This document shows positions 24,451 through 36,779 of a stretch of DNA of 64,000 nucleotides, piece by piece. How positions within the stretch are numbered: the first letter of the stretch is position 1; each line of letters starts with the position of its first letter. Both the position numbers and the translations under genes were made by a program. This stretch comes from Anaeramoeba ignava (lineage: Eukaryota > Metamonada > Anaeramoebidae), in the NCBI GenBank assembly GCA_028826165.1, contig JAPDFW010000124.1, forward strand, positions 62,001 to 126,000. The letters are read 5' to 3'. The notes under the pieces were generated by a model that was not told the DNA's origin, did not search any database, and saw only the letters and a program-made list of their open reading frames with translations.

Positions 24451-26544
24451 ATGTCAAAAAATTCAAGAAGTTCAATAAGAAAAAATCAACATAAAACATC
24501 AAAAGTATCCAAAAAAATAAGTAGTGATGAAGAAATAGAAGAACAAAAAGAAAATGAATTAAATTCTTATATTGAATTATTAAGTGAATCTAATTATAAA
24601 TCAAGACAAAAAGGATATTCAAATTTAATTAATTATTTAAAATCAAATTATGATGAAGAATTTAATGATTTTAAAGAAACTGTTACTTCTTCTTTAGTTA
24701 AAAGTATTAAAAAAGGAAAAAATTCTGAACAAATTCAAGTTTTTCAAGTTTTATCTTTATTTGCTTTAAATGATCCTTCAAGTGCTTTTAATTTATTTCA
24801 AATTTTTAAACCTGTTATCCTTAAACTTCTTCAAGATAATCGTTATTCTTCCGTTTCTGCAGCTGTAGGTTATTTATTTATTTATTAATTTTAAAATGAA
24901 TTTTAATTTTAATTTTAATTTTAATTTTTAATTTTAATTTTAATTTTAATTTTAATTTTAATTTTAATTTTATAAATGAATTTTAATTTTAATTTTAATT
25001 TTAATTTTAATTTTATAAATGAATTTTAATTTTAATTTTAATTTTAATTTTATAAATGAATTTTAATTTTAATTTTAATTTTAATTTTAATTTTAATTTT
25101 AATTTTAATTTTAATATTAATTTTTTAATTTTAATTTTATAAATGAATTTTAATTTTAATTTTAATTTTAATTTTATAAATGAATTTTAATTTTAATTTT
25201 AATTTTAATTTTAATTTTAATTTCAAAATGAATTTTAATTTTAATTTTATAAATGAATTTTTAATTTTAATTTTAATTTTAATTTTATAAATGAATTTTA
25301 ATTTTAATTTTAATTTTAATTTTAATTTTAATTTTAATTTTAATTTTAATTTTAATTTTAATTTTAATTTTAATTTTAATTTTAATTTTAATTTTAATTT
25401 TAATTTTAATTTTATAAATGAATTTTAATTTTAATTTTAATTTTAATTTTATAAATGAATTTTAATTTTAATTTTAATTTTAATTTTAATTTTAATTTTA
25501 ATATTAATATTAATTTTAATTTTGATTTTAATTTTAATTTTAATTTTTTAATTTTAATTTTAAAAGGCAGTCGAAGCTTTATCAATCTTATCATTCATAC
25601 TTTGTTATACTGAACATATGCATTTATCCAAAGAAATCATTACAAATTACTTAGATTATCTTGACCAAACAAAAATATATCAACGTTCAAATCAATCAGA
25701 ATTAACAAGAAACATTTTTATTGGAATTTCTTTAATATTATCAATACTTCCTCAAAATTCAATATTTGATCCATATATAATAACAGAAATCACAAAAAAT
25801 TCAAATGAAAATTCAAACGAAAAACCAAATGAAAAATCAATTGAAAATTCAAATGAAAAAGAAGTTGAAAAAAATTCAAATGAAAAAGAAGTTGAGAAAA
25901 ATTCAAATTATTTCCAAGAAAATCATCAAGATAATTTAAGCACAATTGATTCAGCAGATCCCAACAAAAACGAACCAAAATTTTTTGATTATTATATGAA
26001 AATTCTTATTCAAGCACTTGATTCTCAAAATTTAGAAGTTCAAAAATCAGTAGGAAATAATATAGCATTATTATTTTATATTAAGGATAATTATGAAGAA
26101 AATCACAATACAATTTTAAATATTGAAACTAATACAACAGAAGTGGAGAATAAAATTGAACAATATATTAAAATATACGATAAAAAAGAATCAAAAGAAT
26201 ATCGAAATGAACGTAAAAAATATATGAAAACAATTTTGAGATCAATTACAGAAGAAGAATATCCTCAAGAAATGATCAAAATCAAAATGAATAAGATTTC
26301 AATCCAAGACTGGCCAATGACTATTCAATACCAAGTTTTTTCTCGTTGTTTTGCTGGTGGTTTGCAGTTTCAATTTGAATCAAATCCTTTTTTTTCTCAA
26401 GTTTTTGATTATCAACTCACTAAAGTTCGTTATCTTGAAAAAAAACAAGAGAAAAAAGATTTTGTTGAAAAACAAAAGCAAATTAAACAGAAAAGAGGAA
26501 AAGATCGAGATAATAAATTGAGAAGAATGCAAAATGATTTCTAA
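24451..26544 (+). CDS. IFRD: Interferon-related developmental regulator (IFRD) homolog, two exons
   Basis: Exon 1 (24451-24864) and exon 2 (25567-26544) join in phase to about 463 residues. The first half is helical-repeat-like (LLSESNYKSRQKGYSNLINYL, FQVLSLFALNDPSSAFNLF, AVEALSILSFILCYTE), typical of the IFRD N-terminal domain. The C-terminal part (TIQYQVFSRCFAGGLQFQF then NPFFSQVF) fits the conserved IFRD C-terminal domain. It ends in a lysine/arginine-rich tail. Animal IFRD1/2 act in transcriptional control, and IFRD2 binds inactive ribosomes; which role applies here is unknown. An internal NSNEK repeat (about residues 220-260) is low complexity. The 702-bp intron is an AATTTT hexamer array. 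Its start codon follows an A-rich leader, usual for this genome. Confidence 0.8.
24865..25566. repeat. Intronic (TTTTAA)n array with TTTTATAAATGAA interruptions
   Basis: The IFRD intron. TTTTAA hexamer runs are broken at irregular spacing by a fixed interrupter TTTTATAAATGAATTTTAA (for example at about 24970, 25014, 25052, 25137, 25174, 25247, 25288, 25413 and 25450). The same interrupter occurs in arrays at 28.9, 47.3 and 47.8 kb. Confidence 0.9.
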
Positions 26545-26764
26545 ATTCAATTAAAAAATTTCAATTCAATTCAATTCAATTCAATTTAAAAAATTTAAAA
26601 AAGAATTCTTTTTTTTTTCTTCATCTTTGTTTGAAATAGAACTTTTAAAAAAAAATAAAGAAGTTTTAGAAATTAATTTTAATTTTAATTTTAATTTTAA
26701 TTTTAATTTTAATTGAATTTTAATTTTAATTGAATTTTAAATTGATTTTAAATTGATTTTGATT

Positions 26765-29700
26765 TTAATTTGATTTTAAATTTTCTGGTTCAATTTGTAA
26801 AGATTTTTCTAATGCTTTTTCTTTTGTATAAGAAGTAAATTGAGATAAAAGAGAAGAAATTTGAAAAACAGGTTGAAGAACATAATTTCTTTTCTGAAAC
26901 TTTTTAAGTTCCAAAATAACTCTAGAAATAAGTCTACATTTTTGGAAATTAATCATTTCACCGAAAAAACTTGGGTTTTTTTGATCAATTTCTTGCAAAT
27001 CTGATAAATGAATAGAAATACAAGGAATACAAGATGTTTCCAAATTAAAAATTCTGTTTTTATATTTTTCAAATGAATTTTTTGGATTCATAATTAAAAA
27101 GAAATTTTCAAATGAATCTTTATGTTTTTTGTTCATTTCAGTCCATATATTTTTTAACCGACGAACTGATTGATCACTTAATGTTTGTATAATTGCTTGT
27201 AATGATTGATAATTATTTAAAGCTAGTAAATGATCTCCTATTCTTATCAATCTTGATATAATTTTTGATCTTTGTCTTGAATTTTCAGCTTCAAATATTA
27301 ATGTGTAACATAAACTTTGTATGTTTTTAAATTGTTGAAGAAATAATAGTATGTTTGAAGATTGAAGTGTTTGTTTTAAATTTAACCAAGAAAATGTTAA
27401 TAATTCTTTTTCCTATTTTTATAATTATAATTTTGAAATTTTAATTTTATAATTTGAATTTTAATTTTTAATAAAAAATACTTGAATTGAAGAAAAAATT
27501 TTAAAATCCAAAATAGTCATTTGTCTTGCAATTTCTTCAGGATCAACATCAACAAAAGATAAAGTTTTACTAAAAATATTTTTTGGAACTTTTGGTTCTG
27601 GAGCCATTAACAAATCATGATCAAATTGGTCTTCTGAAGGATTAAACCTTTTAGAAATAATATTTCGGAAAATTGTTGAAATTTGTGAAAATCCTTCTTT
27701 TGGAAGTGTTGAATTAATAAAGTCTTGTAACTCGTGGAGAAGCATCTCATCAAAATCTGCGAAGTGATTCATCAACCAATTCTTTATTACATTACAAACA
27801 ACAAGTTGGATACATCTTTTGAACTTTTGAAATTCTTCATTTGATAAATCATTTAATTTTGGAACATGAAACCTTTTTTTTTGTTAATCATTTTTATTGT
27901 GTTTTTGAGAAAGGAATTATTAAGTATGTCAATTTGGTTTTGGATTTGAAATGAATTGTTGGTTTGATACCTTTGAATCAATTTGAATAAAAGCATATAA
28001 GGTGTTGTAAATGATTGATAACTAGTTAGGAAAGTTGATGAAAATTCGGGATCTGTTTCTATTTCTGGAGTAAGCTTTTCTATTAGTTTATTCAATGTTC
28101 CTGCTTCTATTTCACCCGCTTATTTGTTTTATTTAATTTAAATAATATTTTTGATTTTTTAATTGATGAAAAATATATTATATTTTTTTCATTTTGATTT
28201 TTTTACGAATTTCTTTTGAATATATTATATTTGTTTCATTATCAGGTGGTTGATTCCAAATTTGGGAATCGAATAAAGAATCGAGACCACTAAATAAAAT
28301 TAATTTAATTTTAAATATAAATATTAATTATAATTTTATTTTTAATATTAATTTTAAATATTAATATTAATTATAATTTTATTTTAATTTTAAATTTTAA
28401 ATATTTTACCTAAAAATACTTTCAGTAATATAAACTTCATCATCTTCTTGATTTGCTTCTAATTCAATTTCTTTAGGATAATTTTGATCCCAAATTGAAT
28501 CAACACTTGGAACTGAAACATAAAGTAATTGTTTTAAATATGGAATAGGATTATAATGTTTTTCAAATTTAACTTTAGCTTCTGTTTCTAAAGTTTTGAG
28601 AGTTTTTTGAAATTTATTATGAAAGAAGTAATTTAATAATAATTGGAAAATAGTTCGATTTGATAAGCTTTCTCTTGCTTCAGTATAAGAAACATCATAA
28701 AGTTTTCCAAAACTTAATTTTAATTTTAATTTTAATTTTAATTTTAATTTTAATTTTAATTTTAATTTTAATTTTAATTTTAATTTTAATTTTAATTTTA
28801 ATTTTAATTTTAATTTTAATTTTAATTTTAATTTTAATTTTAATTTTAATTTTAATTTTAATTTTAATTTTAATATTATTTTTAATTTTAATTTTAATTT
28901 TAATTTTATAAATGAATTTTAATTTTAATTTTAATATTAATTTTAATATTAATTTTAATTTTAATTTTAATTTTAATTTTAATTTTAATTTTAATTTTAA
29001 TTTTATAAATGAATTTTAATTTTAAATTCTTTATTAATTACGATTGTTCTTTTGTTACAACTCGAATTCTTTCTTTCAAAATTAAAATTTCAGGATTTTT
29101 TCTCATAAAATAAGAAAGCCATTCTGATTTTGGAATTTTTAATTCTTCTGTTTCAATTTCTTGTGAATCTTCATCAATAATATTTGGTGGAATTTTATTT
29201 TCTAATTCTTCTATTTTTTCTTGATTTTCTTGATTAATTTCCTTTTGATTTTCTTGATTAATTTCCTTTTGATTTTCTTGATTAATTTCTTTTTGGTTTT
29301 CTTGATTTTCTTGATTTTCTTGATTTTCTTGATTAATTTCCTTTTGATTTTCTTGATTTGAATTATTTTCAAACATATTTTCAAGTGTATTTATCATAAA
29401 ATTTGGTTCTGAAAAAGTTGGTTTAATTGCATTTTTCAAATTAGGATCAAATTTTTCAAATGGTTTTTTTAAATTATTTAAATTTTGAGAATGTAATTTT
29501 TGGGATAATTTTGTTTTTTTTTTAAATGTTGGTGATTTTGCTCTTTTTCTAGTTTTTGGTTCTTGTTCTTTTAAAAAAAAATCATCATCAATTTTAAACT
29601 ATAAATTAATTATTAAAAAAATATAAATAAATTTTATATTGATTTTTTTTGTTTGATGAATTAAATTATTTGTTATTTTTTTTACACTTGTTGTTTTAGA

Positions 29701-30388
29701 AATTGGTTTTATCAAATTTTCAGAATTTGTAATATTTTGAATTTCTTCATTTAAATTTTCATTTTCATTTTGATTTTGATTTTGATTTTCATTTTGATTT
29801 TGATTTTGATTTTGATTTAAATTTTCATTTTCATTTTGATTTTCATTTAATTTTTCTCTTAATTTTTCTCTTAAATTTTCTCTTAAATTTTGATTTAGAT
29901 TTTCATTTAATTTTTCATTTAAATTTTGGCTTAATTTTTCTCTTAATTTTTTTCTTAAATTTTCATTTTGCTTTTCATTTTGATTTTCATTTAAATTTTG
30001 CTTTTCATTTTGATTTTCATTTTGATTTTGCTTTTCATTTTCATTTAAATTTTCATTTAAATTTTGATTTAAATTTTGATTTTCATTTTCATTTAAATTT
30101 AAATTTTGATTTTCATTTAAATTTTCATTTTGATTTTGATTTTTCATTTAAATTTAAATTAGAAAAATTATCTAATTCTTTTTTCTTTTCATTTGTCAAT
30201 AAATCATCTCTTGTTTTTAATCTTGGAAGTTTTAAAGGATTTGTAACTAAAATTTGATTTGCACTTTTTAATCTTGGAATTTTTTGCATTCTATTTAATT
30301 TTGGTAAAGACATTCCGGTTTTTAATTGAAGATTTTTTAAGAAATCATTTGCTCTAATTGTTTTTGGTGAATTTGGTTCTGGATCCAT
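26765..30388 (-). CDS. Ras guanine-nucleotide exchange factor with LisH motif, six exons
   Basis: Activator of a Ras-family GTPase. Exons: 30388-29686, 29598-29042, 28712-28410, 28289-28207, 28118-27482 and 27412-26765. Order: a basic N-terminus, a long N/Q/E/L repeat tract, a LisH-like motif (TIFQLLLNYFFHNKFQKTLKTL), then the RasGEF N-domain (EAGTLNKLIEKLTPEIETD, FLTSYQSFTTPYMLLFKLI). The Cdc25 catalytic domain starts at DPEEIARQMTILDFKIFSSI and includes a stretch reading RIGDHLLALNNYQSLQAIIQ. LisH plus RasGEF is common in Dictyostelium GEFs. Two one-base frame breaks are present: an extra base in the T run 30140-30144, and one missing base in the T run 27874-27882. With both corrected the product is about 976 residues. 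Both lie in A homopolymers of the coding strand, so sequencing error is likely. Intron 29041-28713 is an AATTTT array. Confidence 0.82.
28713..29041. repeat. Intronic (TTTTAA)n array in RasGEF gene
   Basis: An unbroken TTTTAA run from about 28715 to 28870 is followed by units interrupted by TTTTATAAATGAA. It is bounded by a GTAATT donor (29041) and a TTAAG acceptor (28713) on the minus strand. Confidence 0.9.
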
Positions 30389-30607
30389 AATTAAAATAAT
30401 TGAAATGATTGAAAAAAAAAAATAAAAAAATTTAATAAAGAAAAAAATAGCAAAAAAAAAAGAAAAAAAATGAATTTTGTTTTGTAAATAAATTTTTTTT
30501 TTTTAATATAAATTTTTTATTTGAAAAGATTATTTGGATTTTTTTTTAAAAATTAAATTTAAAAAATCATTTCAAATTTCAATTAAAAAATTTCAAATTA
30601 AAAAATT

Positions 30608-33600
30608 TCATTTATTTTCATTTGAAGGATCATAAATATCAAAATTAAAAGGAGCAACTGAATAATCAAAATCAAAAACTTCCGCTTCTTCATTTTGTGG
30701 ACTTTTTCTTGATTCAAAAGAATTCATTTGATTTTCTTGATTTTCTTGATTTGATTCAAGATTATCTTGAAAAACATTTTGAGTATTTAAAATATTTAAA
30801 TCTAAACTCAATTTATCTTCATGATTTAATTCTGATTCATTCAAAATCAAATCTTCATTTTCTGATTCAGGTTCTTCTAGAATTGTCGGAAGTTTTTCTT
30901 TTGATTTTTCTGTTCGATTTAATCCAAATTCTTCTTGAATAACTTCATCTAAAGTTTTATTCGAATATCCATATTCATTTTCAATAGGAATTTGTTTCAA
31001 AATTGTTTCAAGAATTTTTGGATCATCTATATTTCTTTGTCTTGTTTTTGGATCTTTTTTTATCAAAGAAAATGGAAAATAATTTTCATCATTTTCTTCT
31101 TTTAATATTTCAAATTCTCCATTTTTTTTTCTGTTTTGTGAATTTCTTTCAAGCATCTTTAGTTTGTATTCTTCAATAGATTCTGAACCAAGCCCAAAAC
31201 ATTCAGTTAAAATTGCTGAATTTTTTTTTGGTTTTGGTTTTTTTTGGTATTCAACTAAACTTTCTTTAAATTCTTGAATAAATTGATCATGATTTGGATC
31301 TCGAATTGGAAAAATTAATTTGGATTGAATTTGATGATTTTTTTGAGGAACATTTTTTTTTTGAACTTTTCGAATTGTTTTTTTTGAATTGTTTTTTTTT
31401 GAACTTTTTGAATTGGTTTTTTTGGTTTTTTGGATCTTTCTTGTTTTTGTAAATTTTTGATTGGATTTTTTTGAAGATCCATTATTTCTTGACTTATTAA
31501 GCTTTTAGTTCCTTCTTTAATCAATTGCTTTTCTGGTTTTTTTTCTTCTCGATTTTTTGGATCAGAAAAATTTGGAGTTTGAATTTCTGAATCTTTGAAA
31601 ATGGGAAATGAAATATTTTGTTTTTGAATAATAGAAACAGATTGAGAAATAATTGGATTTTCAACAGTTGAAATTGAAACAGTATTCCAAGTTGAGGGAG
31701 TTTGATTATTCTCTTTTTGTTGTTGAGCTTGAGTTGGAAGATTATTCCATTTGACAACGTTTTTTTGTTTCTTTTGGTTTTCTTTATTTTTTGATTTTTC
31801 TTGTTTTTGTAAATTTTTGGATCTTTTGGATTTTGATTCTTGGTGTTTTTCATCATTATCACAAAATATTTTGAACTGGGTTTCATTTGATTGTTTTTCG
31901 TTCTTTTTATTTTCTCTTTTGATTCTTTGCATTTGTTCTTTTTTTGGAATTAATTGGCGAGAAGTATTCATTTTTAAATCAGATGGCATTTGACCCAAAA
32001 TAACTCTTTCTTTTAAATTTTGTTCATTTTCTTGATCATTTTTTTTGCTATTCAAATTAGTTGCAATCTTGTTTGCAACATTTTTTAAAAAATTTTCATA
32101 ATGATTTTTGATTGTATTTTGGGGTTGAGCATTAACTGAAATTCCTTCTTCAAAAATCTTCATTGCAAATTCAGTTTTTCCTTTTGATTCAAGAATATGA
32201 GCAAAAGTTATATATAAAATAGAATGGTTTAATCCAATTTTGTTATGTTTAAGAAACTTGAATATATCAGTTGGATCTTCACAAAAATCTGCATATTCAA
32301 GCCATATTTTTAAATATCGTATGTCATTTTTAATTTCTTGATATTTCAATAATTCTCTTGTTGATCTTTCAAATAAATTGATAATTTCTTGTCCTCCTTG
32401 TGGTTGAATTTGTCGCTTCCATTTTAGATATTCAACCCATTTTTTGAGGAGTTCTTTTCCATTTTGGGTTTGTTTTAATTGGGTTTCAAATAGTCTTTTT
32501 TTTTTTGAAATAAAGGAATGAATATTAAATTAAATATTAAATATTATATTAAATATTATATTAAATATTAAATATTAAATATTAAATATTAAATATTAAA
32601 TATTAAATTAAATATTAAATATTATATTAAATATTATATTAAATATTAAATATTAAATATTATATTAAATATTATATTAAATATTAAATATTAAATATTA
32701 AATATTATATTAAATATTATATTAAATATTAAATATTAAATATTATATTAAATATTAAATTAAATATTATATTAAATATTAAATATTAAATATTATATTA
32801 AATATTATATTATATTAAATATTATATTAAATATTATATTAAATATTATATTAAATATTATATTAAATATTAAATTAAATATTATATTAAATATTGTAAA
32901 TTAAATATTAAATTAAATATTAAATTAAATATTATATATCAATTTGAATTAGATTGATTAAATTAAATATTAAATTAAATATTATATTAAATATTATATT
33001 AAATATTAAATTATATCAATTTGAATTAGATTGATTAAATTAAATATTAAATTAAATATTATATTGAAATAAATATTATATTAAATATTATATTAAATAT
33101 TATATTAAATATTATATTAAATATTATATTAAATATTATATTAAATATTAAATATTATATTAAATATTAAATATTAAATATTATATTATATTAAATATTA
33201 AATATTATATTAAATATTATATTAAATATTAAATTAAATATTAAATTAAATATTAAATATTAAATTAAATATTAAATTAAATATTATATTAAATATTAAA
33301 TTAAATATTATATTAAATATTATATTAAATATTATATTAAATATTAAATTAAATATTATATTAAATATTATATTAAATATTATATTAAATATTATATTAA
33401 ATATTATATTAAATATTATATTAAATATTATATTAAATATTATATTAAATATTATATTAAATATTAATTAAATATTATATTAAATATTATATATTAAAAT
33501 ATTAAAATTAAAATATTAAATTAAATATTAAATATTAAATATTATATTAAATATTATATTAAATATTATATTAAATATTATATTAAATATTAAATATTAA

Positions 33601-34093
33601 ATATTAAATTAAATATTAAATTAAATATTATATTAAATATTATATTAAATATTATATTAAATTAAATATTAAATTAAATATTAAATATTAAATATTATAT
33701 TAAATATTAAATATTAAATTAAATATTATATATTAAATTAAATATTATATTAAATATTGTATTAAATATTAAATATTAAATATTATAAATTATATATCAA
33801 TTTGAATTAGATTGATTAAATTGATCTAACTCAAATAAATTGAATTAAAATATATTGAATTAAAATAATCCCTCTTTGATAAAAACATATAAAGAAAAGA
33901 AAAGAAAAAAAATTTTTTGATAATGATTTTAATTATAATTTAATAATTACTGGGTTTTTTCTTGATCGTTTGTTGGATTAATTAATTTTTGAGATAAAAT
34001 TGATAAATCTCTTCCTGTTTTTAAAGGTTGAATATTTTCTTTACTATTTTCTATAACTTCAAAATTTAATTGGGATTGTGATTGAGAAGACAT
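30608..34093 (-). CDS. MAD3: Mad3/BubR1-like spindle checkpoint protein, two exons, no kinase domain
   Basis: Component expected in the mitotic checkpoint complex that inhibits APC/C-Cdc20. Exon 1 (34093-33951) carries an N-terminal KEN box in the classic setting SKENIQPLKTGRDLSIL. Exon 2 (from 32494) encodes the Mad3/BUB1 TPR region (WVEYLKWKRQIQPQGGQEI then RYLKIWLEYADFCEDP). Downstream are a conserved-type FKIFCDNDE motif, a second KEN (KNKENQKK) and a possible Bub3-binding GLEBS-like segment (GLGSESIEEYKLKML). It ends at 30608 without any kinase domain, so it is Mad3-like rather than Bub1-like. One base is missing in the A-rich stretch around 31345-31400 (best candidate the T run 31378-31385), splitting the frame. 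Restored length is about 676 residues. The intron is a 1.46 kb repeat array. Confidence 0.87.
32495..33950. repeat. 1.46 kb intronic TTAAATATTA-type array in Mad3 gene
   Basis: A mixed array of short units (TTAAATA heptamers, TTAAATATTATA dodecamers, TTAAATTAAATA) fills the intron. It differs from the 11-bp and hexamer families nearby. A more complex element containing AATTTGAATTAGATTGATT is embedded three times (about 32938, 33015 and 33796). Confidence 0.93.
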
Positions 34094-34599
34094 TTTAATT
34101 TTTTTTAATTTTTTTTAATTTTTTTTAAATAGTAAATCAAAATAAAAACACAATTTCAAACAAAAAGAAAAATAAATAAAAAATTTTTTTAATTCTTTTT
34201 TTTTTTTTAAAATAAAAATAAAAAAAAAAACAAAATAAAAAACAACGGATATAAAATAAAATAGAAGAAATTTTAAATTATTATTTAATTGAAAAACGTT
34301 CATTTTATAAATTAAAAATAAAAAGAAAAAAAAAGAGAAAAAATTAAATCGTTATTTTTTATTATTTTCCACTTTTTTTTTCCACTTTTTTCTTTTTTTC
34401 TTTTTTTTTAATTTATTTTAAAAAAGAGCAAAAAAAAAAAAAAGAAAAGAAATTATTTCTTTTATTCAAAAAAATAAGTAAAAAAACTTTTAAATGTGAA
34501 CTTTTTTTTTTTTTTTTTGGAAATTTAAATGAAAAATTTTTTCATTTCATTTTTTCATTTTTTTTCATTTTATTTTTTCATTTTATTTTTAAGTAAAAA
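34094..34599. promoter_or_regulatory. Divergent intergenic region, Mad3-like / BTB-TLDc
   Basis: 506 bp between divergent start codons. It consists of poly-A and poly-T blocks and a TTTTCATTTT-rich stretch just before the BTB-TLDc start. Both promoters should be here. No defined element is visible. Confidence 0.4.
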
Positions 34600-36052
34600 A
34601 TGTTTAATTATTCAAATTTAGAAAAACTTTCAAATGATTTAAAAAATTTATTTCAAAATCAAAATCAAAATCAAAATCAAAAATCAAAATCAAGAAGAAA
34701 GTTATTTTGATTTTGAAATAATTTGTGAACAAAATCAAACTTCATTTAAAACTCATAAATCAATTCTTTCTTCAAGAAGTGAATATTTTAAATCTCTTTT
34801 TAATTCCAAAATGAAAGAATATCAAGAAAATAAATTAATTTTAAAAGATGTTTCAAGTGAAATTGTATCTTTAATTTTGAATTATTTTTATTCAGGAAAA
34901 ATTGAAATTAATTTAGAAAATGCAATTCAAATTTTAATTTTTGCATCAAAATATTTAATTGATGAGTTAATTGAAATTTGCACAATTTTCATCATGCAAA
35001 ATTGCCAAATTGGATTTGTTGTTGATGTTCTTAAATTATGTGAATCAATGAATTTCAATAATTTGATTGAATTTTGTTATCAATTTATTTTGGAAAATTT
35101 TAATGAATTTATTAAAACTTCATTTTTTCTTGAACTTGAAGAAAATCATTTAAATTCACTTTTATCAAATGATGATATTTCAACAAATGAATTTGAAATT
35201 TTTCAATCAATAATAAAATGGGGAAAGCATAAATCAAATATTAATCAAGAAAAAGAGTTGGATAAAGAAGAAAAAGAAAAATTACAAAATCAAATTTCAA
35301 ATGTTATTGATAAAATCAGATTTATTGATTTCAAAAAACAAGAGCTTGAAGATATTTTGAAAGGATATTTAATTCCAAATCAAATTTCACAGAAATTAAT
35401 TCAATTCCAAAAAATTCAAAATCAAAATGACGAGAAAGAATATGAACAATTTATTGAAAAAGAAAATCAAAATGAAAATTCATTCATTTTCAAATCACGA
35501 TTTAGATTTGGATCAACAATAATTCGAGAATCAAATCATTTCAGAAAAATAAAACAATGGATAAATGATGATGAATTCATTTCCAAAATGAGATTAGGAT
35601 TTTCAGCCAAAAGAGATGGATTTTCAGCAGAGAAATTTCATGAGAAATGTGATAATAAAGGAAATACATTAGTTATTATCAAAACAACTGATAATTATAT
35701 ATTTGGAGGGTTTACAAGAGAAGGATGGAATTATGGATTTCAAAGATATATCACTGATCCAAATGCATTTATTTTTTCATTAAGAAATCCAAAAAATGAT
35801 CCTCCTCAAAAATTCACATTAAGACAAAATTGTGAAGGATATGCTCTTTATTATTTTGGTCAATATGGTCCTAATTTTGGTTCTGCTTATGATATTTGTT
35901 TGAAACAAGATCTTCGAAGTGGTTATACAAATTTTGGTTCTGCTTATCATATTCCTGAAGGTATTAGATATGAAACTGAAGAATCTATGAGTTATTTAGG
36001 TGGTTCTTATGATCAGTGGATAGTTGATGAAATTGAATGCTTTTTCATTTAA
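34600..36052 (+). CDS. BTB-BACK-TLDc protein, with one frame break near the N-terminus
   Basis: An ATG at 34600 opens MFNYSNLEKLSNDLKNLF, followed by an NQ dipeptide tract. An extra A in the run 34679-34683 shifts the frame. The continuing frame reads ESYFDFEIICEQNQTSFKTH, then KSILSSRSEYFKSLF, a BTB domain, then a BACK-like region (LCESMNFNNLIEFCYQFI). From about codon 300 there is a TLDc domain (LVIIKTTDNYIFGGFTREGW then EGYALYYFGQYGPNFGSAYD), which runs nearly to the end. TLDc proteins are linked to oxidative-stress resistance and V-ATPase regulation in other eukaryotes; BTB-BACK modules often bind cullin-3. Combined function is inferred only. Restored length is about 483 residues. The break lies in a simple (CAAAAT)n coding repeat, where polymerase or base-calling slippage is easy. 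Confidence 0.82.
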
Positions 36053-36705
36053 AGAAGAGAATTTGGATTTTGATTTGAATTTTGATTTAAATTTTGATTT
36101 GAATTTTGATTTGAATTTTGATTTAAATTTTGATTTGAATATTGAATTGAATTTTGAATTTAATTTTGATTTGAATTTTGATTTAAATTTTGATTTGAAT
36201 TTTGATTTGAATTTTGATTTGAATTTTGATTTAAATTTTGAATTAAATTTTGATTTAAATTTTGATTTAAATTTTGAATTTAAATTTTGATTTGAATTTT
36301 GATTTGAATTTTGATTTAAATTTTGATTTAAATTTTGATTTGAATTTTGATTTGAATTTTGATTTAAATTTTGATTTGGATTTTGATTTTAATTTTGATT
36401 TAAATTTTGATTTGAATTTTGATTTAAATTTTGATTTAAATTTTGATTTAAATTTTGATTTGAATTTTGATTTAAATTTTGATTTAAATTTTGATTTAAA
36501 TTTTGATTTAAATTTTGATTTGAATTTTGATTTAAATTTTGATTTGAATTTTGATTTAAATTTTGATTTTAATTTTGAATTGAATTTTGATTTTAATTTT
36601 GATTTGAATTTTGATTTGAATTTTGATTTAAATTTTGATTTGAATTTTGATTTAAATTTTGAATTGAATTTTGATTTGTTTTGATTTGGATTTAAATAAA
36701 AATTT
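36053..36705. repeat. 12-bp (TTTTGATTTGAA / TTTTGATTTAAA)n array
   Basis: About 50 units directly after the BTB-TLDc stop. The G/A at unit position 10 varies. Because the unit is a multiple of three, open frames reading (DLNF)n cross it, but composition and position mark it as non-coding simple sequence. Confidence 0.9.
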
Positions 36706-36779
36706 AAATAAAAAAAAAGGAATCAAAGAAAATTTCATTTTTCATTTCATTTTTTTTTTATTCATTTTTTTTTAAATAA

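Noticed and set aside
28660-28911. Plus-strand (LI)n open frame
   Set aside because: Mostly the RasGEF intron hexamer array read in one frame. Hydrophobicity comes from base composition, so it is not a membrane protein.
34115-34303. 62-codon hydrophobic minus-strand frame
   Set aside because: Only F, L, I, K and Y codons from poly-A/T DNA in a divergent promoter region.
36024-36684. Two open frames of (DLNF)n repeats
   Set aside because: They are produced by a 12-bp simple array with a length divisible by three. No non-repeat coding sequence or conserved domain supports them.
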